Assembly (NCBI GenBank): GCA_006508105.1
Contig: QKPP01000068.1
Location: 1-36,647, forward strand
From: Myxococcales bacterium FL481
GTDB lineage: Bacteria > Myxococcota_A > Polyangia > Nannocystales > Nannocystaceae
Length of the DNA stretch: 36,647 nucleotides
Reading direction: 5' to 3'
Position numbers and translations under genes: made by a program. Below, one piece after another: positions 23,909 to 32,963 of the stretch. Numbering within the stretch: position 1 is the stretch's first letter; every line of letters begins with the position of its first letter. The notes beneath the pieces are model-generated. The model saw only the letters and a list, made by a program, of their open reading frames with translations, was not told the origin of the DNA and made no database searches.

Positions 23909-24838
23909 TCAGTCGACGGGCGAACCCAACCCGGAGGGTCCGCCCCAACCCAGTTTGTGCGCGAGGACGGCGAACGGACCGTTGCGCGGCGGCACCATCT
24001 TCAGCGAGGTGGCCGCTTTGCGAATGCGCACCGTGTCCCCCAACGCGAGCGAGAGGTTCCACTGCCCGTCCACGGTGAGCACGGCCGACGAATTATCGCG
24101 GGGACCTCGGTACACGATCTCGATGGTCGCGTCGGCGGACGTCACCACCGCGCGATCCGTCAAACTGTGCGAGCACAGCGGCGTGATCGTGAAGTTGTCC
24201 GATCCCGGCTCGGTAATGGGGCCCCCGGCGGCGAGGTTGTACCCCGTCGACCCCAGCGGCGTGCACACGATCAATCCATCCGCACGGTAGTTCGCCAGCA
24301 ACTCGCCTCGCACGCGCGTCGCCAATCGCAGCAGTCTCGGGATCTCGCCGTGTTTGACGTACGCGTCGTTGCAGGCCGTCTCGGTCGCCAACAACTCGCC
24401 TTCGCGAACGACGTCGACCCGTGCGCGCATGCGCGGCTCCCAAACCAGCTTGCCGTCCACTGCATCTTGCAAACACACGGCGAGTTCGTCGGCACCGTAG
24501 CTGGAGAAGAATCCGAGTTCGCCCAGGTTGACGCCCATCACCGGCACGCCGTCCGACGCCACCCAACGGCTCGCCCGCAAAAATGTGCCATCGCCACCGA
24601 GCGCGATGGCGAGGTCGATACGTCCGCAGCTGGACAGGCGCGACAATGGCACGGCCTCGCAAGCCGATGGCAGCGCCGCGCCGCGGCTTTCGGCCACCGG
24701 CGGCGGCACGACTGTCGCCACGCCCCTTGACGCGAGCCAGTGAGAAGCCTCCTCCACGGCGGGCCAAGCCACCGGACCGTCCTCGCGCGGGTAGAGCAAC
24801 ACGCGGGACACCGACTCGATGGCACGCGACTCATCCAT
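23909..24838 (-). CDS. nadK: NAD kinase
   Basis: This 309-residue NAD kinase phosphorylates NAD+ to NADP+ in the cytoplasm. It carries the ATP-site motif GGDGT at 81-85, the MGVNLGELGF strand, the NE/D-type motif CNDAYVKHGEI, and the conserved PLGSTGYNLAAGGPI (PTGSTAYSLSAGGPI in most homologues, so Thr-to-Leu and Ala-to-Gly changes). The start at 24838 lies 8 nt downstream of the stop of the response regulator, which shows cotranscription. recN follows. Length is typical for proteobacterial NadK. Confidence 0.93.
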   Translation of the reverse strand: MDESRAIESVSRVLLYPREDGPVAWPAVEEASHWLASRGVATVVPPPVAESRGAALPSACEAVPLSRLSSCGRIDLAIALGGDGTFLRASRWVASDGVPVMGVNLGELGFFSSYGADELAVCLQDAVDGKLVWEPRMRARVDVVREGELLATETACNDAYVKHGEIPRLLRLATRVRGELLANYRADGLIVCTPLGSTGYNLAAGGPITEPGSDNFTITPLCSHSLTDRAVVTSADATIEIVYRGPRDNSSAVLTVDGQWNLSLALGDTVRIRKAATSLKMVPPRNGPFAVLAHKLGWGGPSGLGSPVD

Positions 24839-24846
24839 CGGCGAGG

Positions 24847-25701
24847 CTACCTCTGCGGGGAGTAGACATAGCCTTGGTGCTGGACCAGGCCAATGTACCC
24901 GCGACCTTGCTGTTGGGCGTGTCCCAATGACTCGGACGCCAGGTCAACCAGGTCCTGCGCTCGGCGGACGTCGGCATGCGGGTAAAAGGCTACTCCGGCC
25001 GACGCGCCCGCGTCAGCGCCCGTGTCTCGCGCGGTGACAATACGCTCGGCGACCGCGAGTGCGCCCGGGAAGTGGGTGTTGGGCAACAAGACCACGTGCT
25101 CGCCGGCGGCTCGGCCCGGGAACACGACATCGATTTGGCGCAGCAGGTGACGCATGGCCACGCGGACCTCGTCCGGTGAACTGGGATCGCCCACGCACAC
25201 GCATGCCAGCGGGTCCTCGTAGCGTTGGGCCCGGTCGAATTCCTCGGCGAGACGAGCTTCGAGGTTCGTCGCCTCGGACGTCGCGAGGCCGGACCCAGCC
25301 CGGGTCGGCTGGTCGACTCGATGGTGCAGCAGCCCCCGCACGCGCACCCGCAACTCTTCGGCGTCATAGGGCTTACCCAGGTAGTCGTCTGCGCCGCTGC
25401 GCAACCCTTCGACCCGGGCATTCGCCGAGTTGCGGGTGCTCAGCATGATGATCGGGAGGTACCGCCCCCGGGATTTCGCCTTGGCCTTGAGAATGCGACA
25501 GACCTCGAGACCGTTGAGACGCGGCATCACGACGTCGAGCAACACCAAGTCTGGCTCCTCGCCGAGCGCCAGTTCGAGGCCGCTTTGCCCGTCGTCCGCC
25601 GTCAGGACTGCGTATCCTTCGCCGCACAGCGCTGATTGCGCACACTCTCGCTCCGCGAGGCTGTCGTCGATGACGAGGATCTTGGCGGCGTGATCGGCCA
25701 T
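24847..25701 (-). CDS. Response regulator with receiver and degenerate GGDEF domain
   Basis: This 284-residue protein resembles PleD-type regulators. The receiver spans about 6-125, with acidic pair D12/D13, phospho-acceptor D56 in LVLLDVVMP and K110 in LGKPYD. The second domain (about 145-275) still shows the GGDEF fold: LAEEFDRAQRYEDPLACV, IDVVFPG, VVLLPNT and ASAGVAFYP. The catalytic GGDEF is replaced by AAGEH (198-202), so cyclic-di-GMP synthesis is not expected; it may bind a partner or nucleotide instead. It is the first gene of the operon with nadK (8-nt gap) and recN. TATTCT at 25713-25718 on the minus strand, 11 nt upstream of the ATG, is a candidate -10. Confidence 0.88.
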   Translation of the reverse strand: MADHAAKILVIDDSLAERECAQSALCGEGYAVLTADDGQSGLELALGEEPDLVLLDVVMPRLNGLEVCRILKAKAKSRGRYLPIIMLSTRNSANARVEGLRSGADDYLGKPYDAEELRVRVRGLLHHRVDQPTRAGSGLATSEATNLEARLAEEFDRAQRYEDPLACVCVGDPSSPDEVRVAMRHLLRQIDVVFPGRAAGEHVVLLPNTHFPGALAVAERIVTARDTGADAGASAGVAFYPHADVRRAQDLVDLASESLGHAQQQGRGYIGLVQHQGYVYSPQR

Positions 25702-25952
25702 GGCGCACCGTCAGAATAGGCGTTAACGGCGAACTCGGCACCCGCCCGGCGGCCACGCGCGCCGTTTTTGCCCGGGGACCGACGCGAAGGTCCCATCTCG
25801 CCGCCTGTGGCGGCCGTCAGGGGTCCACGGCGAAACGACCGGCCGGCCAGCGACGTCGGGGCGCGACCAGCCCCACTGCCGGCGTCATGCTCGGCCGCAC
25901 AGCCCCTCTCGCAACTCGGCTCGCCGCGGGCCAAGTCCCCGGTTAGGCTCGC

Positions 25953-25981
25953 TTGACACCCCCGAACCCGTCGCGTAGATA
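25953..25981 (+). promoter_or_regulatory. Sigma70 promoter of rplM-rpsI
   Basis: A perfect -35 TTGACA (25953-25958) and a -10 TAGATA (25976-25981) are separated by 17 nt. The ATG of rplM is only 10 nt after the -10, so the leader is about 4 nt or less. Confidence 0.85.
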
Positions 25982-25991
25982 CCTGCCTCCC

Positions 25992-26423
25992 ATGGGTACC
26001 TACTACCCCAAACCGAACGAGATCCAACGCGACTGGTACGTGGTCGACCTGGCCGGCCAAACCGTGGGTCGCGCGGCCTCTCGCATTGCGGCGTTGCTCC
26101 GCGGCAAGCACAAGACGACGTTTACACCCCATCTCGACGCGGGGGACTTCGTGGTGTGCATCAATGCCGAGAAGGTACGCTTCACGGGGCAGAAACTGGT
26201 ACAAAAAGAGTACAACAAGGCGTCTCGCTACCTGGGGCACCTCAAGACGATCACCGCGAGCGAAGCCCTCGCCAAAAAGCCCGAGCTTGTGATTCAAAGC
26301 GCGGTACGCCGTATGCTCCCGCGCAATCCGCTCGGCCGACGCACCTTCAGTAAACTGAAGGTGTACGCCGGTCCGGATCACCCGCATGCGGCCCAACAAC
26401 CCAAGCCCTACTCGTTGAGCTAG
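25992..26423 (+). CDS. rplM: 50S ribosomal protein L13
   Basis: This 143-residue protein is full-length L13, a primary rRNA-binding protein of the large subunit. It shows WYVVDLAGQTVGRAASRIA near the N-terminus, the GKHKTTFTPHLDAGDFVV block, INAEKVRFTGQK, and LPRNPLGRRTFSKLKVYAG near the C-terminus, all highly conserved. The ATG at 25992 is fixed by family length and by the promoter just upstream; the open frame back to 25953 overlaps the -35. rpsI starts 3 nt after its stop. Confidence 0.97.
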   Translation: MGTYYPKPNEIQRDWYVVDLAGQTVGRAASRIAALLRGKHKTTFTPHLDAGDFVVCINAEKVRFTGQKLVQKEYNKASRYLGHLKTITASEALAKKPELVIQSAVRRMLPRNPLGRRTFSKLKVYAGPDHPHAAQQPKPYSLS

Positions 26424-26426
26424 ATC

Positions 26427-26825
26427 ATGGCCACCGACGCGATGAAGTTTTACGCCACCGGCCGCCGCAAAACGGCGATCGCCCGGGTGTGGCTGATGTC
26501 GGGCACCGGCAAGATCACGATCAACCGTCGTGATGCTGACGCCTACCTGTGCCGCGCGACCAACTTGAAAATCGTCGAGCAGCCCCTGCTCGCCCTCGAC
26601 GCCCGCGAGAAATATGACGTGTGGTGTACGGCCCGCGGCGGCGGCCTGTCGGCGCAAGCTGGCGCCATTCGACTCGGCATCTCTCGCGCACTCGTCAGCG
26701 TCAATGGGGAACACCGCAGCGTGCTCAAGCCCTCCGGCTACCTCAGCCGCGACGCTCGCAAACGCGAGCGCAAAAAGTACGGTCAACGCGGCGCTCGAGC
26801 TCGGTTCCAGTTCAGCAAGCGCTAG
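26427..26825 (+). CDS. rpsI: 30S ribosomal protein S9
   Basis: This 132-residue protein is S9 of the small subunit, whose C-terminal tail reaches the P-site tRNA. It has the [14 protein letters not shown] opening, [31 protein letters not shown], and the basic C-terminus [17 protein letters not shown] with the expected terminal SKR. It follows rplM with a 3-nt gap, the usual L13-S9 operon, and a strong terminator follows. Confidence 0.97.
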   Translation: MATDAMKFYATGRRKTAIARVWLMSGTGKITINRRDADAYLCRATNLKIVEQPLLALDAREKYDVWCTARGGGLSAQAGAIRLGISRALVSVNGEHRSVLKPSGYLSRDARKRERKKYGQRGARARFQFSKR

Positions 26826-26841
26826 ACGCCGGACTCTCGCG

Positions 26842-26873
26842 AAAAGGCGCGATCGTTGCGATCGCGCCTTTTT
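26842..26873 (+). terminator. Intrinsic terminator of rplM-rpsI
   Basis: A perfect 10-bp stem GGCGCGATCG / CGATCGCGCC (26846-26855 and 26859-26868) with loop TTG is followed by five T residues. Four A residues precede it, so it could also act on the opposite strand. It starts 16 nt after the rpsI stop. Confidence 0.95.
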
Positions 26874-27052
26874 CTGTGGTTTCGGCCGATCGCTCGCAAG
26901 CCGCGACGCCCGCCAACCCGCGCGGCCAGGACCGACGACTCGGCTTGGCTTCCCGTTGCTTCCCGGCGAAGCCAGCACCCGCCGTCCGCGGCCAGCGACC
27001 GGGCGGCGATCGTGACGAGCGCGCTGGCTTCCCTGACGTGTCGCCGGAGCGC

Positions 27053-27643
27053 TCAGAAGTACCAGCGGGCGCCGATGGCCCAGTCGACGGCCCAGCCACT
27101 AAATAGCGGGCCGTGGTTGCCGACGATCACCCCGGGAGCCCACGCGAACTCGACAAAGGTGTCGAGCGGCAGATCCTGCCAGTGCGCCGCGGCACCGAGC
27201 ACCGGCAAGCGCAGAAACATCGCGCCGTGGCTGTGATTCCAAACGTCGTGCTCCGGATGACGGCGACGCCACGGATGCGCTTGGTGATGAAACAAGCCCA
27301 AGCCAGCGCCGACCCCCACGTACGGGACCACATCGACGAGATCGTGGTCGAACGCGGTGCCGGGATGCCAGGCGAAGTCGGCGTGAACGCGGCCGCCGTA
27401 CTGGTAGCCCCAACCGAACGCACCGGCCACGGCGAACTGTGGCGAGAGGAAGTACTTGCCGGATAGCCCGGTGGGCTGGCCGAGCGTCACCCCCAAGCCC
27501 AGGTTGCCGTCAGTGCGGCTTTGCAAGGTCTTGCCCGGGCTCGGGGCGGCGGTGGCGGGACGGGCCGACGCGCCCCACAGCGCCCCGGCGCCGGCCAGCG
27601 TCAGCGCCACTGAACGCGAGGATGGGAACGTCACCGACAACAT
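27053..27643 (-). CDS. Exported outer-membrane beta-barrel-like protein
   Basis: This 196-residue protein has a signal peptide (SRSVALTLAGAGALWGASA) with a likely cut after ATA-AP near residue 33. The mature part alternates hydrophobic and small residues with aromatic girdles: GNLGLGVTLGQPTGLSGKYF, AVAGAFGWGYQYGGRVHADF, VVPYVGVGAGLGLF, and a C-terminus ending in GARWYF with terminal Phe, the classic outer-membrane insertion signature. A His-rich loop is present at about 120-145. The family is not recognised; an eight-stranded barrel of about 160 residues fits. The ATG at 27643 is preceded by TATACC at 6 nt. It is divergent from the glycosidase-domain gene and convergent with rpsI. Confidence 0.75.
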   Translation of the reverse strand: MLSVTFPSSRSVALTLAGAGALWGASARPATAAPSPGKTLQSRTDGNLGLGVTLGQPTGLSGKYFLSPQFAVAGAFGWGYQYGGRVHADFAWHPGTAFDHDLVDVVPYVGVGAGLGLFHHQAHPWRRRHPEHDVWNHSHGAMFLRLPVLGAAAHWQDLPLDTFVEFAWAPGVIVGNHGPLFSGWAVDWAIGARWYF

Positions 27644-27649
27644 CTTCCC

Positions 27650-27655
27650 GGTATA
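27650..27655 (-). promoter_or_regulatory. -10 element of the barrel protein gene
   Basis: TATACC on the minus strand ends 6 nt before ATG 27643. The spacer GGGAAG is purine-rich but too close to the start to act as a normal ribosome-binding site. Confidence 0.4.
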
Positions 27656-27738
27656 GGCCGGACTCGCACGCCAGCGCAAAGTCGGTTGCGTCGAGCCCAC
27701 GAGCAGTTGGCGCAAGCGTTCGCTATGGTGGTGCGCAC

Positions 27739-29274
27739 GTGCCTTCCTCGCCGGCGACCTCGCGCACCTGGATCGACGTTTGTGTGGCGTATCACCAGGC
27801 CCACGCCGGGCAGTTCCCGGTCCGCCCGACCCTGTTGGCGTTCACGTCCCCATTCCCGCGAGGCGGGCCGCCGCCTCAGCCGGAAGAGCCGTGGATGCGC
27901 GACTTCGAATCGCTCGAGACCGACGTGCTGGCACGGCTCGACCTCGGGGAGCTCGAGGAGGCGTTGGCCGAGGAGGTCGACGCCGGACAAGCCCGACTGT
28001 TTCGCCGCCGTCTGGTCGCGGTCGACGAGATGTTGCAGCGAATGCCGGGGTGCGAGGCTCGCGTGCTTCGGGTCGGGCTGCACAAACGAGCGGTCGGGGT
28101 GTTGCAAGCCGACCCCCCTCGCGCCTTGCGGATCCGCGCTCTGGCGGACTTCTACTACAGCCAAGCGGGACTGTTGGTCCACAGCCGCCGGATCGAAGCT
28201 GCCCCGTGTCTGCGCGAGCGGGTCGCGGCTGCGACGTTCGCCACGATCAGGCCGGGCATCTCGCATGCCACGATCGAGGGGGACACGAACGCCGGCCCTG
28301 TCCACGCAAACTGCCTGGTTGTCGATCCGCGACGAGTGGAGATCCGGGTGGTCGATTGCCGCGACAGCGTGGCCCGCGGAGAGACGTTCGCCGAGTACGC
28401 GGGGTCACGATCTGACGCGGCGATCTCCGGGGGGTTCTTCTTGTACTCCGAGCCGAACATCCAAGCCCCGAGCGCACGCTACGATCCCGTCGGGCTGTTG
28501 GTACGCGACGGCGTCGTCGACAACCCGGCGACGTTCGCCCGAGCCGCGCTGCTCGTCGACCCGGACGGCAACGTTGGGATTGAGCGTCCACCGATGGCCG
28601 CGCATCGGGTGCAGATCGGCTCGCACACGCTGATCTCCCCGGTCGCCTACAACCGGGCCCAGTCCGAGCAGGGCCCCGATCGGCCCTCCGTCGCCATCGC
28701 CGGGCTGGAGGTGGTGGCCGTGGGCCGGCGCTTGCCCGTGCCCCTCAATGGCTCGGTCGTGGAGATCCCCGCTGACCTCGTCGTGGCGCCTGGCGATCGC
28801 ATCCGCGTCACCCCACCGCAGGTCGGCAACCGCGAGGCACAGCAAGGCATCGCCGGCGGTCCCATGCTCGTCGAGAACGGCCACCCGAAGCTGGCGTTGC
28901 GACGTGAAGATTTCTGGGGCACAGCCCCGCCGGTGACGTTTTCTCAGGACGAGACGGGAGACACCAACTTGCTGGCCCGCATGGCCGTCGGCCTACGAGA
29001 CGACGGCTCACTGGTCGCCCTGGCGGTCGACGGTCGCAACTTCGACCGCGCGCTCGGGATGACCTTGGGCACCGTCGCCGAGCTCATGGTGGATCTCGGC
29101 TGCCACACCGCCGCGAACCTCGACGGCGGCTCGTCGAAACGCATGGTCGTGGCCGGCCGTACGGTCGACCTGGCGAGCACGGAGGTCGTAACGGGCGAAC
29201 CGAGCGAAGCTCAAGTCCGCCCCGTGCACACCGCCGTGTTGTTCAGATCGCGGGAACGCCCGCGCTCGAGGTAA
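27739..29274 (+). CDS. Phosphodiester glycosidase (NAGPA-domain) protein
   Basis: This 511-residue protein has a C-terminal phosphodiester glycosidase domain of the NAGPA type, a family that hydrolyses glycosidic bonds to phosphodiesters. The domain runs from about 172 to 505: HATIEGDTNAGPVHANCLVVD, ISGGFF (about 229-234), GIAGGPMLVENG, and the signature NLDGGSSKRMV (460-470). The N-terminal 160 residues are Arg/Leu/Glu-rich helical sequence I do not recognise. No signal peptide is seen, unlike most of the family, so the protein may be cytoplasmic. The GTG at 27739 is preceded by TATGGT at 9 nt. The next gene starts 10 nt after the stop, suggesting a two-gene operon. Confidence 0.8.
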   Translation: MPSSPATSRTWIDVCVAYHQAHAGQFPVRPTLLAFTSPFPRGGPPPQPEEPWMRDFESLETDVLARLDLGELEEALAEEVDAGQARLFRRRLVAVDEMLQRMPGCEARVLRVGLHKRAVGVLQADPPRALRIRALADFYYSQAGLLVHSRRIEAAPCLRERVAAATFATIRPGISHATIEGDTNAGPVHANCLVVDPRRVEIRVVDCRDSVARGETFAEYAGSRSDAAISGGFFLYSEPNIQAPSARYDPVGLLVRDGVVDNPATFARAALLVDPDGNVGIERPPMAAHRVQIGSHTLISPVAYNRAQSEQGPDRPSVAIAGLEVVAVGRRLPVPLNGSVVEIPADLVVAPGDRIRVTPPQVGNREAQQGIAGGPMLVENGHPKLALRREDFWGTAPPVTFSQDETGDTNLLARMAVGLRDDGSLVALAVDGRNFDRALGMTLGTVAELMVDLGCHTAANLDGGSSKRMVVAGRTVDLASTEVVTGEPSEAQVRPVHTAVLFRSRERPRSR

Positions 29275-29284
29275 CTTGGCCGAG

Positions 29285-31402
29285 ATGCCGGCCTCGCCGA
29301 CTCGACGACTGTGGCTCGTGGCGGGGGCAACCGCCTTCGTCGTCGCGCTCGTGCTGTCGACCCGGCTGGATCAGGGCCTGTGGTCGGCCGCGGAGGCCGA
29401 ACCGCTCCGGCGCGTCCTCGGCCACCATGGGGTGCCTTTGTTCGATCTGGAACGAGCGCCCTATCTCGATGTGGCCCTGCGCTCACTCGCCGCGAAGTGG
29501 TGGGGCGACCCGACCGTGGGCATGCGACTTCCCGGGCTCGTCGCAGTGAGTCTGACCGTCGCGCTGACCGTCGCGTTCGCCCGACGCGGCGCCACGTGGC
29601 GCGACGCGCTGTTGGCCGGTGGGGTGGCCCTGGCCTTGCCGCTTTCCGGGTTCGGCGGCACGTTGGCGGTGGGCCGGCCGGTGGGAGAACTGGCGATCAC
29701 GGCGGCCATCTGGCTCGGCACCCTCGAGCCACGGGGCAGCCGTGCGAGCGAGTTGGCTCGATGGACGGCGATCGCCACGGTGATGGTGGGCGCGGTCGCC
29801 CACGTGGGACTCGCCTTGGGCCTCGTGCTGCCGGCGATCACATTGGCCGCGGTCGAGGCCGGGCGCACACGGCATCGACTGTCGATGGGATGGGTCGCGA
29901 TCGCGACCCTCTCCGGACTCCTCGCGTGGGGTCTGGTGGCGAATCAAGGCCCCGGTTTCGTGCCGGCGCTCGCGGACGCCCAAGACGCGACGCTGTTTCT
30001 CACGCCACACCTGCGCCCCTTCGCAACCGGACTCGATGACGCCTCCGCCCAGCTCTTTCCGTGGCTGCCGCTGGCCCTGGCCGGAGCGCTGCTCCCCGGC
30101 AGTCCGCGGGTCTATGCGGTGTGGTGGGTCGTGGGTCTGGTGGCCGCGGAGACGTGGGGCCATTGGTACGGCACCGTCCCGATGCCTGTGACGGTACCGA
30201 CCGCCATCCTCAGCGTGCGCGGCCTGACCTGGCTCGCCGATCAAACCCATCCCGGGCCATTGCGACGAGCGACGACGCTGCTCGTCGTGATCGGCCTGCT
30301 CATCGTGGGCAAGAACGCATCACTGGCCCCGCAGCTGTTCGGATCCCCGCTCGCGCCGATCGACGCCGCGTTGTACCCCGCTGACGCAATCGGCACGGGA
30401 GACCAGCTCGGGCGCTCGGCCAAGGTCGCGGCGCTGGCGGTCTTCGTGGTGGCCGGCGGAGGCCGACTCAGCGCGGCGATGGGGCGATCGGCTCGACCCG
30501 AAGCGATCGCCGCCGCGGCGGTCGGCCTCCTGTGCGCCTGGCAGCTGCGCACCACGTTTGGCGCGCTGCTACCGACAAGCACCGCCCGCCTCTCGCCTGC
30601 GCCGGTGGCCGAGACCTACGCCGCGCGAATCGACCGGTACCAACTCCCGAGAACGGTCGGTCGATTTCGCGTCCACGATCCCGCGCTTGCGCACGTTTTG
30701 CCCGACGAGGTGATCACCCAGGCGTTGGCAGATCGACGCGCGCTGCTGCGGTGGCTGGGCAGCGACGAACTCCGCACCGCATGGCTGCCGCAGACCGAAT
30801 TGGCGGCCGCGTTCGCCGGCCAACGAGCGCGCGGCCACGAGTTGTCGGTGCTCGATGACCGCCACATCGGCATGCTTGTCGTCGCCAACCAGGCCGTCGA
30901 CGGGCTCGCTGACCTCAACCCCTTGGCGGATCTCGTCTCGAGCACCAGGCCGCAACTCGAGCACGAAACCTATGTGCGGTTCGGCGACGCGATCGAGGTG
31001 GTCGGTTGGCAGATCGACGGCTCATTGGTGCGAACCCGACAAGTGACCATCACCTTGGCCCTCCACGTACTCAAGCGTGTGCCGAAGCGACTGAAGATCA
31101 CGACGCGCCTGGTCCGAGGGAGACTCAGTCGCATTCGACCGTATCCGCACGAGCCTACCCAGGGACATTTCGCCCCCAAACACTGGCGTCGTGGCGATTA
31201 TGTGCTGGACCGGATGACGTTTACCGTGCCGCCGCTCGAGATCATGAGTGGCGAGCACGAACTCGAGGTCGGCATGCGGACCAGTCGGCACATGATCTAC
31301 GACGTCACCAAGCCGGACGCAGACGAACCGAGCGAGCACGGGGTCACGATCGGCGACCGCAAGGGACGCTTTGCCGTATTGGGGCGGGTGCGGGTGTACT
31401 AG
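29285..31402 (+). CDS. Polytopic membrane protein, GT-C glycosyltransferase-like
   Basis: This 705-residue protein has an N-terminal half with about 10-12 hydrophobic helices (first at about 10-27, others through about 450) and a soluble C-terminal domain of about 250 residues. The first extracytoplasmic loop has LDQGLWSAAEAEPLRRVLGHHGVPLFD and then RLPGLVAVSLTVALTVAFARRGA, which resembles GT-C enzymes of the ArnT/PMT type, where an acidic residue in that loop is catalytic. I cannot identify the exact acidic pair. The C-terminal domain is beta-rich (RQVTITLALHVLKRV, DYVLDRMTFTVP). The ATG at 29285 is chosen; TTG 29276 is an alternative. Linkage to the glycosidase gene suggests a surface-glycan or lipid-sugar pathway, which is inference. 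Confidence 0.65.
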   Translation: MPASPTRRLWLVAGATAFVVALVLSTRLDQGLWSAAEAEPLRRVLGHHGVPLFDLERAPYLDVALRSLAAKWWGDPTVGMRLPGLVAVSLTVALTVAFARRGATWRDALLAGGVALALPLSGFGGTLAVGRPVGELAITAAIWLGTLEPRGSRASELARWTAIATVMVGAVAHVGLALGLVLPAITLAAVEAGRTRHRLSMGWVAIATLSGLLAWGLVANQGPGFVPALADAQDATLFLTPHLRPFATGLDDASAQLFPWLPLALAGALLPGSPRVYAVWWVVGLVAAETWGHWYGTVPMPVTVPTAILSVRGLTWLADQTHPGPLRRATTLLVVIGLLIVGKNASLAPQLFGSPLAPIDAALYPADAIGTGDQLGRSAKVAALAVFVVAGGGRLSAAMGRSARPEAIAAAAVGLLCAWQLRTTFGALLPTSTARLSPAPVAETYAARIDRYQLPRTVGRFRVHDPALAHVLPDEVITQALADRRALLRWLGSDELRTAWLPQTELAAAFAGQRARGHELSVLDDRHIGMLVVANQAVDGLADLNPLADLVSSTRPQLEHETYVRFGDAIEVVGWQIDGSLVRTRQVTITLALHVLKRVPKRLKITTRLVRGRLSRIRPYPHEPTQGHFAPKHWRRGDYVLDRMTFTVPPLEIMSGEHELEVGMRTSRHMIYDVTKPDADEPSEHGVTIGDRKGRFAVLGRVRVY

Positions 31403-31444
31403 CCGCCCAAGGTCCGCGCCGAACTCGGGTCGGTTGACGTCGCC

Positions 31445-32833
31445 CTACTCACCCGCGCTGCGAGCCGCCTCGAGAGCGTCGCTCACAATGGCCTCGTGCT
31501 GAGCGACGTCGGCCCAGCGCCGCTGACCGGCCTCCGGCAGGCGATCGATGGGGTCGAAGTAGAGATAAAGCGCATCGGGATCGACGTTGGGACTGCGGTA
31601 CACGCTGACGCCGGTCGTCCGGTCGTAGTGCTCGTACGAGTGCACCCCCCGCTTGCCGCCGCCGCCGGGCGCATCGACGACGAAGGTGGGTGTGCTAAAG
31701 CCCGCCGTCAGGCCGCGAATACTCTTCTCGATGTCGACCGCGGTTGCCACGGTCGTTCGTAGCGACTCGACGCCTTTGACAAGATCGTGGACATAGACGT
31801 AGTACGGATGCGCGTTGATGTACGACAGACGTTTGACGAGCATCCCCATGCTCGCCACCGTGTCGTTGACACCCCGCTGCAAAACCGTCTGGTTACGCAC
31901 CAAAATGCCCCGCTCGAACAAGCGGTTGAGACCGCGCTGGGAGATTTCCGTGATCTCGTTGGCGTGATTGAAGTGGGTGTGCATGCACACTTCTTTGTGT
32001 TCGCGTCGGCCCCGGTCGACGACCTCCGTCAACGCGTCGAGCCAGGCGTCGTCCGTGAGCAATTTCTGCGGCATCACTGCCGGGCCCTTCGTGGCGAACC
32101 GCATGCGACGGATGTGGGGGATGTTGAGCAGTGTGTGACCGATGGTGCGGATATGATCCGGCCGCAAGTTGTAGGCATCGCCACCACTGATCACGACGTC
32201 TTCGATCTCGGGGTTCGCCAGCAAATAAGCGAACACCGCCTCCCACCGGTCGTTGGTGGGCTTGAGGCTGACCTTCTCCACCTGGTCGGTATCTGTACCC
32301 ACGGCGTAGCTGCGCGTGCAAAACCGGCAGTAGACCGGACAGGTGTCGAGCGCGAGAAACAGTGCCTTGTCGGGGTAGCGGTGGGTCAGCCCCGGTACCG
32401 GGGAGTCCGCCTGCTCGTGCAGCGAGTCTAGATCCAACTTGGGGTGATCGGACAAAAACGTCGAGCCGATCGGGATGAACTGGGTGCGGATCGGGTCGTG
32501 GTACGGGTCGCTCCAGTCGATGAGCGCGATGAGATACGGGGAGATGCGCATGGCCATCGGCGCCACTCGAAAGCCGTCGTGTACGTCGGCGATGAAGCGC
32601 TCGTCGACCAGGTCCTGCATCGTTGCCACCAACTTTGCCGGTTTGGTAATCGAGTGCTTGGCCTGCCACCGATGGTCGAGAAACGTGCTCTCGTCGACGT
32701 CGGCGTACGCAGGGATTTTGCGCCAAAAGTCACCGCCGAGCAGATCCCGATGCGCCAAGCCAGTGGATGGGGGCACAGTCGCCCCCATCGACGATTCACC
32801 GGTGTGTTCCTGCTGTTGCGCCAACCCTTGCAT
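31445..32833 (-). CDS. kamA: KamA-family radical SAM lysine 2,3-aminomutase-like protein
   Basis: This 462-residue enzyme binds a [4Fe-4S] cluster through C165, C169 and C172 (CPVYCRFCTRS), followed by the radical SAM core and EDVVISGGDAYNL. The PLP-binding Lys is K394 in FVVDAPGGGGK, the exact lysine aminomutase motif. HTHFNHANEIT and LRNQTVLQRGVND-like segments (RNQTVLQRGVND) also match KamA. It would convert L-lysine or a related amino acid to the beta-amino acid. The N-terminus (WRKIPAYADVDESTFLDHRWQAKHSIT) fits the family. The ATG at 32833 has TATGGG at 6 nt upstream; the frame is open to 33118 with low-complexity residues. It is divergent from the polymerase gene. Confidence 0.9.
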   Translation of the reverse strand: MQGLAQQQEHTGESSMGATVPPSTGLAHRDLLGGDFWRKIPAYADVDESTFLDHRWQAKHSITKPAKLVATMQDLVDERFIADVHDGFRVAPMAMRISPYLIALIDWSDPYHDPIRTQFIPIGSTFLSDHPKLDLDSLHEQADSPVPGLTHRYPDKALFLALDTCPVYCRFCTRSYAVGTDTDQVEKVSLKPTNDRWEAVFAYLLANPEIEDVVISGGDAYNLRPDHIRTIGHTLLNIPHIRRMRFATKGPAVMPQKLLTDDAWLDALTEVVDRGRREHKEVCMHTHFNHANEITEISQRGLNRLFERGILVRNQTVLQRGVNDTVASMGMLVKRLSYINAHPYYVYVHDLVKGVESLRTTVATAVDIEKSIRGLTAGFSTPTFVVDAPGGGGKRGVHSYEHYDRTTGVSVYRSPNVDPDALYLYFDPIDRLPEAGQRRWADVAQHEAIVSDALEAARSAGE

Positions 32834-32963
32834 ACTTGTCCCATAGCGCGGATCCTTACCTTCATCCACACTGGCCCCTCGCGGGCCGAGGTTTCGGGGC
32901 AATCGCTCACAACGAACCGCCACCGCCGCCAACCTCCGCCTCGAGCGCTTGCCCCCAGGACGC

